NCBI RefSeq assembly: GCF_025144465.1
Contig: NZ_CP083556.1
Location: 62,001 to 126,000 of the forward strand
From: Leisingera sp. S132
GTDB taxonomy: Bacteria; Pseudomonadota; Alphaproteobacteria; Rhodobacterales; Rhodobacteraceae
Length of the DNA: 64,000 nucleotides
Direction: 5' to 3'
The notes beneath the pieces were generated by a model, which was not told the origin of the DNA, made no database searches, and worked only from the letters and a program-made list of their open reading frames with translations. A program made the translations under genes and the position numbers. The first letter of the stretch is position 1. Every line of letters starts with the position of its first letter. Of this stretch, positions 6,417-15,057 are shown one piece after another.

Positions 6417-7973
6417 ATGACTGAGCAAGCCACTGCCCCGCGCACCCGTTCCGGCGGCCGCCACGCCCGCCGCGCCCTGCGAACGGCCCCGAAATTCGAC
6501 ATGCTGCCGGGGCTGACCCGCAATATCCCGCTGTGCGAGGTGATGGACGGCGCCCAGGTTGAGATGATCGACAACGCCTCGCTGGACATTCTGGAAAACG
6601 TTGGCGTCCAGTTCCGCGACCCGATTGCACTGGAGGACTGGAAACGCGCAGGCGCCAAGGTTGTGGGCGAACTGGTCTATCTGGACCGCGGCCTCGTGCG
6701 GGAACTGATCCAGACCATCCCCAGCGATTTCACCTATCACGCGCGCGACCCCAAGAAGAATGTCCGCCTCGGCGGCAAGCATTCGATGTTCATCCCGATG
6801 ACCGGCGCGCCGTTCCTGCGCGACCTTGATGACGTGCGCCGCAACCCGCTGCTGGAAGACCTGGCGATGTTCCACAAGCTGGCGCATATGATGCCGGCGA
6901 TGCATTCCTCCGCGCATCACATCGTCGAGCCTTACGACCATCCGATCAGCCAGCGCCATCTGCGCATCACCTACTCGTCGATGAAATACTCCGACAAGAC
7001 GTTCATGGGCATGACCACCAGCCCGAAGAACGCCGAGGATGTGATCGACATGTGCGCGATCCTGTTCGGTGCGGATTTCATCGACAGCCACCCGGTGGTG
7101 ACCGGCAATTGCAACGGCAACTCGCCGCTGGTCTGGGATGAGACCATGCTGGGCGCCATGCGCGCCTTCTGCCGCCGGAACCAGCCGGTGCTTTGCTCTC
7201 CCTTTGTGCTGGGCGGCGCCAATACGCCTGCGTCCGTCCCTGCAACCGTGGCGCAGCTGAATGCCGAGGCGCTGAGCGCGCTGGCCTATACCCAGGTCAT
7301 ACGCAAGGGCGCGCCCGCGATTTACGGCCATTACCTGTCGACCGTCAGCATGAAATCAGGTGCGCCAATGGCGGGGACGCCCGAGATCAGCCTGATGAAC
7401 TTCATGATCGGCCAGATGGCGCGGCACTACGGCGTGCCGTGGCGCACCTCCAACACCCTGGGCGGGGCCAAGACGTTCGATGCGCAGGCGGGTTATGAAT
7501 CCGCGACCACCTTGTCGGCGGTCATGCACGCGGGTGCCAACTACATCTGGCACTCGGCGGGCTGGAACGAGGCCGGGATGCACTGCTCGGTCGCCAAGTT
7601 CATCGTCGATGCAGAGCAATGCGCCATGGCCTACCGGATGGCGGAAGGCCCGAAATGGCACGACTTCGGCCAAGCGCTGGCGGCGGTGCCGGATGTCGGC
7701 CCCGGCGGCCACTACCTGGGCCATCCGCACACCCAGGAGAACTTCCAGGAGGCGTTTTTCATGCCGGAGCTTTTTGACAACAACTCTATCGAGCAATGGC
7801 AGGCCGAGGGCAGCGCCGAGATCACCGAACGCGCCCTGACCCGCGCCAAAAAGCTGCTGGCGGACTACCAGGAGCCGAAGCTGGACGAGGCCAAGAACGA
7901 AGAACTGCTGGAGTATATCACCCGGCGCGAGCGGGAAATCCCCGCCGCGGACGAGCTGAACCAAAGCTGCTAG
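6417..7973 (+). CDS. MttB-family (non-pyrrolysine) quaternary-amine methyltransferase
   Basis: A 518-residue protein of the trimethylamine-methyltransferase (MttB, COG5598) superfamily. Characterised non-pyrrolysine members remove a methyl group from glycine betaine (MtgB), proline betaine (MtpB) or carnitine (MtcB) and pass it to a corrinoid protein. The whole frame reads through without an in-frame TAG, so it is not the pyrrolysine form. Family segments include IDNASLDILENVGVQFRDP (about 48-66), GGANTPASVPATVAQLNAEAL (near 265-285), SGAPMAGTPE, YGVPWRTSNTLGGAKTFDAQAGYES and GGHYLGHPHTQENFQEAFF near the C terminus. The ATG at 6417 has AAAGGAG upstream; a longer reading from 6330 lacks such a site. 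It precedes an HpbD-like epimerase, which favours a proline-betaine-like substrate. No corrinoid protein or reductive activase is adjacent. Confidence 0.88.
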   Translation: MTEQATAPRTRSGGRHARRALRTAPKFDMLPGLTRNIPLCEVMDGAQVEMIDNASLDILENVGVQFRDPIALEDWKRAGAKVVGELVYLDRGLVRELIQTIPSDFTYHARDPKKNVRLGGKHSMFIPMTGAPFLRDLDDVRRNPLLEDLAMFHKLAHMMPAMHSSAHHIVEPYDHPISQRHLRITYSSMKYSDKTFMGMTTSPKNAEDVIDMCAILFGADFIDSHPVVTGNCNGNSPLVWDETMLGAMRAFCRRNQPVLCSPFVLGGANTPASVPATVAQLNAEALSALAYTQVIRKGAPAIYGHYLSTVSMKSGAPMAGTPEISLMNFMIGQMARHYGVPWRTSNTLGGAKTFDAQAGYESATTLSAVMHAGANYIWHSAGWNEAGMHCSVAKFIVDAEQCAMAYRMAEGPKWHDFGQALAAVPDVGPGGHYLGHPHTQENFQEAFFMPELFDNNSIEQWQAEGSAEITERALTRAKKLLADYQEPKLDEAKNEELLEYITRREREIPAADELNQSC

Positions 7974-7989
7974 GTTTCCTCCCCGACTG

Positions 7990-8021
7990 GCCCGCCCTAA
8001 CGATAGAGGGCGGGCTTTTTT
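7990..8021 (+). terminator. Rho-independent terminator after the MttB gene
   Basis: A perfect 9-bp stem (GCCCGCCCT with AGGGCGGGC), an 8-nt loop and six T residues. It sits only 16 bases after the MttB stop and 17 bases before the next ATG, so the two genes should be partly or fully uncoupled in transcription. Confidence 0.9.
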
Positions 8022-8037
8022 CTGACAGGGCAGACTC

Positions 8038-9141
8038 ATGAAAATCGCGGAAATCCATATCTACCAGCATGATCTGCCAGTGAAGAACGGCCCCTACACC
8101 ATGGCCGCATCGCAGATCCATGCGCTGGACACCACGCTGGTCAAGCTGGTGACGGACAATGGCCTGACCGGCTGGGGCGAGACCTGCCCGCTGGGGCCGG
8201 TTTATGACAAGGCGCATGCCAGGGGCGCGCGGGCGGCGCTGGCAGAGATGGCGCCGGGGCTCATTGGGCTGGAGTGCCAGGTGCTGGCGCTGCACCGGCG
8301 GATGAACAGCCTGCTGATGGGGCATTCCTATGCCAAGGCGGCGCTGGACATCGCCCTGCATGACGTTCTGGGCAAGCATCTGGGGCTGCGGGTGGCGGAT
8401 CTGCTGGGCGGCGCGGTGACCGAACGGGTGCCCAGTTACTATGCAATCGGCATCGAAACCCCCGAAGAAGCCGCCCGCATCGCGCGGGAGAAGCGCGCCG
8501 AGGGCTACGGGCGGCTGCAGGTCAAGGCAGGCGGGCGCGACGTGCAGGAAGACATCGCCGTGGCCCATCATGTCTGGGAGAAGATCCGCGGCAGCGGCAT
8601 GCGGCTGGCGCTGGATGCCAACCGCGGCTGGACCATGCGGGACGCGCAGTTCGTCAGCCGCGGCTGTGCGGAAATACCGCTGGTGATCGAACAGCCCTGC
8701 GCCAGCCTGCAGGAGCTTCAGGCGCTGCGCCCGCTGCTGTGCCACCCGCTCTACATGGACGAAAGCTCAGAGGATCTGGGCATTGTGACCGAGGCCGTCG
8801 GGCGCCGACAGGCGGATGGTTTCGGCATGAAGCTCACCCGGATCGGCGGGCTGCACCCGATGCGCGCCTTCCGCGATATCTGCGAGGCGGGCGGCGTGCC
8901 CCATACCTGCGACGATGCCTGGGGCGGCGATATCCTGGCCGCCGCCTGCACCCACATCGGCGCTACCGTGCGCCCCGATCTGCTGGAAGGGGTGTGGATC
9001 GCCGCGCCGTATATTGACGGGCATTATGACAGCGGAAACGGCATCTGCGTTGAGGACGGGCACATCGCCCTGCCGCAGGGACCGGGCCTTGGCGTCCTCC
9101 CGGATGAGAGCCGGTTCGGCGCACCTGTGGCAACCTTTTGA
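8038..9141 (+). CDS. Enolase-superfamily racemase, HpbD-like betaine 2-epimerase
   Basis: A 367-residue mandelate-racemase/muconate-lactonising-enzyme family protein. The capping domain is residues 1-120 and the barrel follows. Metal ligands are Asp193 (ALDAN), Glu218 (IEQP) and Asp241 (MDES). The two-lysine acid/base pair is Lys163 (LQVKAG) and Lys265 ([11 protein letters not shown]). The positions 163 and 265, the stretch [12 protein letters not shown] and the N terminus MKIAEI...HDLPV agree with what I remember of 4-hydroxyproline betaine 2-epimerase (HpbD) of Pelagibaca, which inverts C2 of proline and hydroxyproline betaine. The neighbouring D-amino-acid dehydrogenase, DapA-family and ALDH genes fit such a pathway. 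The precise substrate remains inferred; another betaine or amino-acid racemase is possible. Confidence 0.75.
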   Translation: MKIAEIHIYQHDLPVKNGPYTMAASQIHALDTTLVKLVTDNGLTGWGETCPLGPVYDKAHARGARAALAEMAPGLIGLECQVLALHRRMNSLLMGHSYAKAALDIALHDVLGKHLGLRVADLLGGAVTERVPSYYAIGIETPEEAARIAREKRAEGYGRLQVKAGGRDVQEDIAVAHHVWEKIRGSGMRLALDANRGWTMRDAQFVSRGCAEIPLVIEQPCASLQELQALRPLLCHPLYMDESSEDLGIVTEAVGRRQADGFGMKLTRIGGLHPMRAFRDICEAGGVPHTCDDAWGGDILAAACTHIGATVRPDLLEGVWIAAPYIDGHYDSGNGICVEDGHIALPQGPGLGVLPDESRFGAPVATF

Positions 9142-9193
9142 GGAAGACGGAACTGGCGCGCGGGGGGCCTGCCCGGACCTTCGCCTGTTCACC

Positions 9194-9241
9194 TTTGCAA
9201 AAATACTCCGGGGGAGGCCGCAGGCCGGGGGCAGCGCCCCC
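9194..9241. repeat. Intergenic repeat with GC-rich hairpins between convergent genes
   Basis: TTTGCAAAAATACTCCGGGG (9194-9213) followed by GC-rich inverted repeats lies between the convergent epimerase and flavoprotein genes. The same 20 bases plus a different hairpin occur at 51955-51974, also between convergent genes. It probably acts as a bidirectional terminator. Confidence 0.6.
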
Positions 9242-9249
9242 TCCGCCCT

Positions 9250-10590
9250 CTACTCCTTGCCGGACCGCCATTCCTTCCACATCAGGTAGGTATTGGCGCC
9301 CAGCGAGGCAAAGGGTTCCGGCGGCAGTTTGGGCGGCATTGGCTGGGCCTGGAAATGGCTGGCGATCCGCGAGCCGCCCTGCAGCAGCAGCTCGGCTATG
9401 CCCATCCCTTGCAAGGTGCCGCGAGCGATGCCAAGGCCGTTCTGGCAGCAGGCGGAATAAAGACCCTGATCCAGCTCCCCGAACGCCGCAGACCCGTTGC
9501 GGCTGAGGCAAAGCATGCCGGCCCAGCGGTGTTCCATCTGCACATCCCCCAGCTGCGGGAAGCGTTCCGTGAACTTGCGGTCATGCACCCAGCCCGCGTT
9601 GCGCAGGCGCATCTGGCTGGTCTCAAGGGTGGGGTGGAAGCTGGAGCAGCTGCGGATCAGGATGCGGTCGCCGTAAGATCCCGATATCCGCCGGACAGAA
9701 GTGCCCATCGGGTTGGCTGGCGTCACCGACCAGCGGCTTGCGCCGCCCAGGCGTTTGATCTGCTCTGGCGTCAGCCGCCCGGTCATCGAGGCATAGAGGC
9801 AGATATGCATCAGGCGGCGCTGGTAGAAGCCGAAGCTTTCCAGATGGCCGTTGCTGGCCAGGATAATTTTGCCGGTGCTGATGCGCCCTTTGGGGGTTGT
9901 CACCAACCAGCCTGCGCCCTGTTTCTCAAAACCAGTGGCCGGGGTGTTTTCAAACAGGGTAATTTGCCCAGCCAGATGCGCCGACAGGGCGCGGATATAG
10001 GCGGCGGGCTGGATCATCACCGTGCCGGGTGCATAAAGACCGGAGGTGTAATGCGCACTCCCGGTGCGCTCCTGTATCTCCTGGTGGCTCAGCAGCTGAT
10101 GCGGCTCGCCCAGCCGCTGCAGATGGGCGGCGAAATCGCGGTTGTGCTGATCGCCCGCGCGGGTGGCGGCGGCGTTGATCTTGCCCGCGGGGTCGAACAT
10201 CTCCTGCGGCAGGGCGCAGTCCTGCGCCACCTCCGCGGCAAAGGAAATCGCCTTGCGGTTCATGGCAATCGCGGCCTTGTCTGCCTCCAGCCCTGCGCCG
10301 GCGTAATTGTCGGAGGCCAGGTCATGCGGCAGGTCGATCATGAAGCCGGAGTTGCGCCCGGCGGACCCTTCGGCAATGCGCCCGGCCTCCAGCAGAACCA
10401 CCTTCAACGAGGGGTCGAGCTGGTGCAGGCGGCGGGCGGCGGACAGGCCCGCAAAACCGCCGCCGATAATGGTGACATCTGCGGACAGATCCTGGTCCAG
10501 CACCGGCAGGGCGTCTTGGGGCGGCAGGATGGCATTCCACCCCGCAGCCCCGGTCTGCCGGGGCAGGCGTTTTGCGGTGTAGGCGGTCAA
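9250..10590 (-). CDS. FAD-dependent D-amino-acid dehydrogenase (DadA/DAO family)
   Basis: A 446-residue flavoprotein of the DAO family. The FAD-binding motif ADVTIIGGGFAGLSAARRL lies at about 37-55 after a short N-terminal extension; the segment GSAGRNSGFMIDLPHDL (about 75-92) and the C-terminal CCQNGLGIARGTLQGMGIAELLL complete the fold. The start is the TTG at 10590, which overlaps the TGA of the upstream ALDH gene (TTGA); no ATG or GTG is available nearby in frame. It is the last gene of the dapA-like / ALDH / flavoprotein operon. In D-hydroxyproline catabolism a flavin enzyme of this fold oxidises the D-imino acid to a pyrroline carboxylate, and that is the favoured role, but glycine or sarcosine oxidase activity cannot be excluded. 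Confidence 0.82.
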   Translation of the reverse strand: MTAYTAKRLPRQTGAAGWNAILPPQDALPVLDQDLSADVTIIGGGFAGLSAARRLHQLDPSLKVVLLEAGRIAEGSAGRNSGFMIDLPHDLASDNYAGAGLEADKAAIAMNRKAISFAAEVAQDCALPQEMFDPAGKINAAATRAGDQHNRDFAAHLQRLGEPHQLLSHQEIQERTGSAHYTSGLYAPGTVMIQPAAYIRALSAHLAGQITLFENTPATGFEKQGAGWLVTTPKGRISTGKIILASNGHLESFGFYQRRLMHICLYASMTGRLTPEQIKRLGGASRWSVTPANPMGTSVRRISGSYGDRILIRSCSSFHPTLETSQMRLRNAGWVHDRKFTERFPQLGDVQMEHRWAGMLCLSRNGSAAFGELDQGLYSACCQNGLGIARGTLQGMGIAELLLQGGSRIASHFQAQPMPPKLPPEPFASLGANTYLMWKEWRSGKE

Positions 10591-12086
10591 TCCACGGCCT
10601 CGTCTGCGTCGTCGGCCAGGTCGATCCAGATGGTTTTCAGCTGGGTGTACTGGTCGTGGGCGTGGACAGAGTTGTCGCGGCCGCCAAAGCCCGACTGTTT
10701 GTAGCCGCCGAAGGGGGTGGAAATGTCGCCTTCGCCAAAGCTGTTCACGGTGACTGTGCCTGCCCGGATGGCGCGCGCGCCGCGGATGGCGCGTTTGGCA
10801 TTGGCGGTGAAGATCGAGGCGCAAAGGCCGTATTGGGTGTCATTGGCGATACGGATCGCCTCGTCAAAGCCGGACACTTCGATCACCGACAGGACGGGGC
10901 CAAAGATCTCCTCGCGCGCCAAAACCGCGTCATTGCCCGGAACCTCGACCACGGTGGGTTCGACAAAGGCGCCGTCGTGTGACTTGCCGCCCAGCACCAC
11001 GTTTTCCGCCAGTTCCAGATAGCCGCAGACCTTGTCGAAATGCGCCCGTGACACCAGCGCGCCCATGCGGACCTCCGGGTCCAGCGGGTCGCCCACGTTC
11101 CAGGCCTTGGCGTGGTGCGCGATACGCTCCAGCAGCTCTGCCTTGATGTCCTTGTGCACGATCAGGCGCGACGAAGCCGAGCAGTTCTCGCCCATGTTCC
11201 AAAATGCGCCGTTGACGATATGCTGGGCCACGCGGTCCAGGTTCTCGGCGTCGTTCATCACGATGGCCGGGTTCTTTCCGCCCATCTCCAGCACCACCTC
11301 CTTGGCGTTGCTTTCTGCCGAATAGGACAGGAATTTCTTGCCGGTCACGGTGGAGCCGGTGAAGGAGACCATGTCGATATCCATGTGCCGCCCGATGGGT
11401 TCACCCACGTCGCCGCCGCCGCCGGGCACGATGTTCAAGACACCGCGCGGCAGGCCCGCTTCCATCGCCAGTTCCGCCACGCGCAGCGCGGTCAGGGTGG
11501 TCTCGGCAGCTGGTTTCACCACAACGGAGCAGCCGGCGGCCAGCGCCGGGCCGATCTTCCACGCCAGCATCAAGAGCGGGAAGTTCCAGGGCAGTACCAG
11601 GCCAACCACGCCGATAGGTTCACGCAGCACCATGGCGATGTGATCGTCGGAGGCGGGCGCCACCTGGTCATAGATTTTGTCGATCGCCTCTGCGTGCCAT
11701 TTGATGCAGTGGATGGTCTCCGGCACGTCGACGGTTTCGCAGTCATAGATGGTCTTGCCGCTGTCGAGGCTTTCCATCACGGCGAGTTCGCGGGCATTGC
11801 GGGTCATCAGTTTGCACAGCCGGATCAGCACGTCCTTGCGTTCCGATGGATGAAGCCGCGACCAGCGGCCATCGTCGAAGGCTTCGCGCGCCTTTTCGAC
11901 CGCGACATCAACGTCCGCGGCACCGCAGGCCGCGATGTCCGCCAGCTTCTCGCCGGTGGCCGGGTTCACGGTTTCAAAGGTCTTGCCGGACGCAGCGGGG
12001 CAGAACTTGCCGTCAATGAACGCAGCCGTCGGCAGGTCCAGATTGGCGGCGATGGAATTGTATTCGTCCTGAGTAAGCAAAGTCAT
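10587..12086 (-). CDS. Aldehyde dehydrogenase (NAD(P)+)
   Basis: A 499-residue ALDH-superfamily enzyme. The PWNFP cofactor loop is at 166-170, FTGSTVTG at 242-249, the general base Glu267 in LEMGGK and the nucleophile Cys302 in GENCSAS, followed by EEIFGPV and the C-terminal STPFGGYKQSGFGGRDNS. The sequence is closest in style to PuuC-type gamma-aminobutyraldehyde dehydrogenases. The ATG at 12086 has GAGGG upstream, 3 bases after the DapA-family stop. Coupled to a DapA-family lyase and a D-amino-acid dehydrogenase, it is a candidate 2-oxoglutarate-semialdehyde dehydrogenase (the HypH role), giving 2-oxoglutarate. The aldehyde specificity is inferred, not visible. Confidence 0.9.
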   Translation of the reverse strand: MTLLTQDEYNSIAANLDLPTAAFIDGKFCPAASGKTFETVNPATGEKLADIAACGAADVDVAVEKAREAFDDGRWSRLHPSERKDVLIRLCKLMTRNARELAVMESLDSGKTIYDCETVDVPETIHCIKWHAEAIDKIYDQVAPASDDHIAMVLREPIGVVGLVLPWNFPLLMLAWKIGPALAAGCSVVVKPAAETTLTALRVAELAMEAGLPRGVLNIVPGGGGDVGEPIGRHMDIDMVSFTGSTVTGKKFLSYSAESNAKEVVLEMGGKNPAIVMNDAENLDRVAQHIVNGAFWNMGENCSASSRLIVHKDIKAELLERIAHHAKAWNVGDPLDPEVRMGALVSRAHFDKVCGYLELAENVVLGGKSHDGAFVEPTVVEVPGNDAVLAREEIFGPVLSVIEVSGFDEAIRIANDTQYGLCASIFTANAKRAIRGARAIRAGTVTVNSFGEGDISTPFGGYKQSGFGGRDNSVHAHDQYTQLKTIWIDLADDADEAVD

Positions 12087-12089
12087 TCC

Positions 12090-13007
12090 TTAACCCTCCG
12101 CCTCGATATCTGCGATTTTCTGTTTCAGCACCCGCACGACCTGTTCCAGCGCGCGTTTGTCGTCCTTGTTCAGGCCCTTCAATGGCGGGCGCATGGCGCC
12201 GGCTGCGATGCCGTTCAGGGTGACGCCGTGCTTGATGGTCTGGATGAACTTGCCGCCCTGTTCGAGGACACGCATCAGCGGCATAAGCGCCGACATGATC
12301 CGGCGGCCCTTGGCGAAATTGCCCTCAATCACACAAGCCTTATAGAGCGCCACGTGTTCGCGGGGCAGGAAGTTTGAACCGCCGCAGACCCAGAAGGGCG
12401 CGCCCCAGGCGAAGAACTCCAGCGCCTGATCATCCATGCCGCAGCCCAGCTGGATATGCGGGTAGTCGCGGGCCAGCAGATGCACCCGGTTGATATCGCC
12501 GGAGCTTTCCTTGATGCCGCAGAAATTGCGGGAGCGGCCAACCCGGTCGAGGAACTCCTCGCCCATCATCGTGCCGGTGCGGTGCGGGTAATTATACAGC
12601 ATCACCGGCAGATCGGCGGCCTTGTCGATGGCCAGCGCATTCAGCGCGTTTTCGCGGTCGGTCGGGACCGAGTAGGGCGGCGAGGCCAAGAGGATCGCAT
12701 CGGCGCCGATGTCCTTGGCGCCGGTCGCCAGCGCGATGGAATCGCTGGTCAGCATCGCGCCGGTGCCCACCACCAGCGGCAGGCGGCCCGCCAGCCGGTC
12801 ATGGGTGAAGCGCGCCAATGCCACGCGCTCCTCCACGGTCTGGGCATAGTTCTCGCCGGTCGATCCGCCGGAGATCAGCCCGTGCACGCCGTTCTCAACC
12901 AGGTAGTCGATCACCTCGGCCAGCGCGTCCCAATTGACGCTGCCGTCCTCGAAATGGGGTGTCACCACAGGGGTGTATATCCCCTCAAACCGGAAAATAG
13001 GGGTCAT
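12090..13007 (-). CDS. DapA/NAL-family lyase, possible pyrroline-4-hydroxy-2-carboxylate deaminase
   Basis: A 305-residue class I aldolase-type barrel. It has GGSTGE (47-52), which binds the substrate carboxylate, the catalytic Tyr140 (LYNYPHRTG) and the Schiff-base Lys166 (CGIKESSGD). Family members include dihydrodipicolinate synthase, N-acetylneuraminate lyase and the HypD deaminase that converts pyrroline-4-hydroxy-2-carboxylate to 2-oxoglutarate semialdehyde. The operon partners (D-amino-acid dehydrogenase, ALDH, GntR regulator) match the D-hydroxyproline pathway, so the deaminase role is preferred. The ATG at 13007 follows GAGGA by a few bases and starts MTPIFRFEGIYTPVVTPF-like sequence as in the family; a longer frame to 13193 only overlaps the GntR gene. 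Confidence 0.82.
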   Translation of the reverse strand: MTPIFRFEGIYTPVVTPHFEDGSVNWDALAEVIDYLVENGVHGLISGGSTGENYAQTVEERVALARFTHDRLAGRLPLVVGTGAMLTSDSIALATGAKDIGADAILLASPPYSVPTDRENALNALAIDKAADLPVMLYNYPHRTGTMMGEEFLDRVGRSRNFCGIKESSGDINRVHLLARDYPHIQLGCGMDDQALEFFAWGAPFWVCGGSNFLPREHVALYKACVIEGNFAKGRRIMSALMPLMRVLEQGGKFIQTIKHGVTLNGIAAGAMRPPLKGLNKDDKRALEQVVRVLKQKIADIEAEG

Positions 13008-13014
13008 GTCATCC

Positions 13015-13725
13015 TCATGCAGGGGTTTTGCGGGCGACGGTTCCCAGCGGCATGTCCAGCCCGGCGGGCATGACGAACAGCTCGATCTGGTCGCGCGACA
13101 GGTTCCAATGCGCAATCGCCAGCTGGCCTGCCGCCGCCTCGTCGCCGGCCTCGATGGCGGCGATGATGGCGTCGTGCTGGGCGCTGGCCTCATCCAGGTT
13201 CTCCGCCATCCGGGCGTCCTGGGGGCGGTAGAAGGTCATGCCGATACGGGCGTGGTCGATCAGCAGACGCTGAAAGGACGGCAGCAGATAGATGTTGTCG
13301 GCCATCTCGCCGGTGATCTCGTGGAAGCGGTTGTTGGCCATCGCGCGGTCTGCGCTGGAGCCGCTGCGCAGGGCGGACTTGAAGGCATCCTGCGCCTCTT
13401 TCAGCGCAGTGATTTGCGCGGGCGTTGCGTGTTTGGCGGCCAATTGCATCACCGCGCCATAGATCATCGGCGCCGCCAGGAAGAAATCGCGCAGGGTCAT
13501 ATGCGACATTTCGCTGACCCGCGCGCCGCGGTTTTCCCGCAGGTCCACATAGCCCTCGCCGGCAAGCTGGCGCAGCACCTCGCGCAGCGGGGTGCGCGAG
13601 AGGCCCGACTCCTCTGAGAGTTTCGCCTCATCCAGATCGGCGCCCGGGCGCAGCTCCAGCGTCATGATCGCGGTCTTCAGGCGGCTGTAGAGCGCAGCCT
13701 TCCGGTTCCTTGAGGCGTCTTTCAT
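13015..13725 (-). CDS. GntR-family regulator (FadR/FCD subfamily)
   Basis: A 236-residue repressor-type protein. The N-terminal winged helix is at about 8-72 (ALYSRLKTAIMTLELRPGADLDEAKLSEESGLSRTPLREVLRQL in part, with the recognition helix SRTPLREVLRQLAGEG). A helical FCD ligand domain follows, with metal-ligand-type residues NNRFHEITG, NLDEASAQHDAIIAAI and AIAHW. The ATG at 13725 has AGGAGA at 8-base spacing; an upstream reading to 13827 has no ribosome site. It is the first gene of the operon to 9250 and probably controls it through the palindrome at 13797-13806. The effector is unknown; a betaine or imino acid is likely from context. Confidence 0.88.
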   Translation of the reverse strand: MKDASRNRKAALYSRLKTAIMTLELRPGADLDEAKLSEESGLSRTPLREVLRQLAGEGYVDLRENRGARVSEMSHMTLRDFFLAAPMIYGAVMQLAAKHATPAQITALKEAQDAFKSALRSGSSADRAMANNRFHEITGEMADNIYLLPSFQRLLIDHARIGMTFYRPQDARMAENLDEASAQHDAIIAAIEAGDEAAAGQLAIAHWNLSRDQIELFVMPAGLDMPLGTVARKTPA

Positions 13726-13796
13726 GGGTCTGTCTCCTGCCGCTTTGCGGTGCGGGATTCTCTGGCTTGCTGGCTCTATGACATGAAAATACATAT

Positions 13797-13806
13797 TGTG
13801 TACACA
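13797..13806. promoter_or_regulatory. Likely GntR operator
   Basis: TGTGTACACA, a perfect 10-bp palindrome of the kind bound by FCD-type GntR proteins, lies about 72 bp upstream of the GntR start in the divergent gap to the GlxA-like regulator. A second imperfect GTGTGTGCAA follows at 13818-13827. Confidence 0.55.
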
Positions 13807-13938
13807 GAAAAAATATGGTGTGTGCAAGCTGCGGGCGCATCGCGGCTTGCGGCAGGCAGGGCAGGGGGCCTAGCCTGTCCGGGGCGCGAGGGCCGTGCAG
13901 CCAGGCCCGCCCAGCGTTTCAAGTCAGATGGTTGATCC

Positions 13939-14889
13939 ATGACCAAAACCCAGCATTTTGCCTTTCTCCTGGTTGAGGAGTTTTCCCATCTGGCGTTTTC
14001 CTGCGCGGTGGAGCCGCTCAGGATCGCCAACCTGGTCAGCGGCCAGGATCTTTATGACTGGTCGTTCGGATCGGAGAATGGCGAGACCGCGACCTGCTCA
14101 AACGGATCGGTGACGCTGGTGCATTACGGCTTTGACGCGGTTCCGAAATGCGACCGGCTGTTTGCCCTGTCGGGCATCCATATGCGCAACCATGTGACCA
14201 AGCCGCTGCTGGCCGCGCTGCGCCGGGAAAAGGCGCGCGGTGTTGCGGTGGGCGCGCTCTGTTCTGGGGCCTGGGTGCTGGCAGAGGCCGGGTTTCTGAA
14301 CGGAATGCAGGCGGCGATCCATTGGGAATATCATGACAGCTTCATGGAGGCGTTCCCGGAGGTGAACCTGGTGCGCAACGTGTTTGTGGCAGATGAAAAA
14401 CACGTCACCGCCTCTGGCGGCACCGCGACGGCGGACCTGATGCTGCATTTGATTGAACGCGCGCACGGCTATGACCTCGCCGTCGCAGTGGCGGATCAGA
14501 TGGTCTATAACGCGGTGCGCAATGCGACGGCGGAGCAGCGTGTGTCTTTGCAATCGCGCAACGGGATGCGCAACGCGCATTTGGCCCGCGCCATCCAGAT
14601 GATGCACGACCATATCAGCGATCCCATTTCCCCCGCCCGCATTGCAGAGGAAATCGGCATTTCCACCCGCCAGCTGGAGCGGCTGTTCGGCAAATATCTC
14701 AACACCTCACCGAAAAAATACTCGATGGAGATGCGGCTGGAACGTGCCCGCAACCTGCTGATCCAGACTGAGGCTTCGGTGACCGACGTGGCGCTCAGCT
14801 GCGGGTTTGACAGCCCGGGGCATTTTTCCCGGGTCTACAAGGCTGCCTTCAACGTGACGCCAATGCTTCAGCGCGGGCGGATTGACTGA
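13939..14889 (+). CDS. GlxA/GbdR-like AraC-family activator
   Basis: A 316-residue regulator with a DJ-1/PfpI-like amidotransferase domain (about 5-185; nucleophile-elbow region VGALCSGAWVLAEAG) and a C-terminal AraC helix-turn-helix pair (about 215-312; ISTRQLERLFGKYLNTSPKKY and VTDVALSCGFDSPGHFSRVYKAAF). This architecture is shared by GbdR, CdhR and related activators of glycine betaine and carnitine catabolism in proteobacteria. It is divergent from the GntR-led operon and heads toward the LysR and Rieske genes. A role in sensing a quaternary amine is a reasonable inference. The ATG at 13939 fits the family N terminus; the ribosome site is weak. Confidence 0.87.
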   Translation: MTKTQHFAFLLVEEFSHLAFSCAVEPLRIANLVSGQDLYDWSFGSENGETATCSNGSVTLVHYGFDAVPKCDRLFALSGIHMRNHVTKPLLAALRREKARGVAVGALCSGAWVLAEAGFLNGMQAAIHWEYHDSFMEAFPEVNLVRNVFVADEKHVTASGGTATADLMLHLIERAHGYDLAVAVADQMVYNAVRNATAEQRVSLQSRNGMRNAHLARAIQMMHDHISDPISPARIAEEIGISTRQLERLFGKYLNTSPKKYSMEMRLERARNLLIQTEASVTDVALSCGFDSPGHFSRVYKAAFNVTPMLQRGRID

Positions 14890-14894
14890 GGCCG

Positions 14895-14965
14895 CCGGAA
14901 ACCGGCGCGGTTTCCGGCCATGAAAAATCGATTTTTCATGGCCGTTTTCATTACATGAAAACGGC
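14895..14965. repeat. Three consecutive inverted repeats
   Basis: Directly after the GlxA-like stop there are three palindromes in 71 bp: a 10-bp stem with 3-nt loop (14895-14917), a perfect 28-bp palindrome (14916-14943) and a 10-bp stem with 5-nt loop (14941-14965). They abut or overlap by a few bases, so alternative cruciforms or RNA hairpins are possible. They may terminate the upstream gene or bind a regulator of the LysR gene. Confidence 0.7.
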
Positions 14966-15057
14966 ACCCGCCCCAAATTTCCGGACTGGCTTTCAAAGAT
15001 GATTTTCCCATATTGAAATGAAGACCGTTCACCCGAGCCGTATGCCAGGAGCCGCAG

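Noticed and set aside
6417-7973. Pyrrolysine-type MttB
   Set aside because: No in-frame TAG codon and no pyl genes in the window; assigned to the non-pyrrolysine branch. The same applies to 52008-53546.
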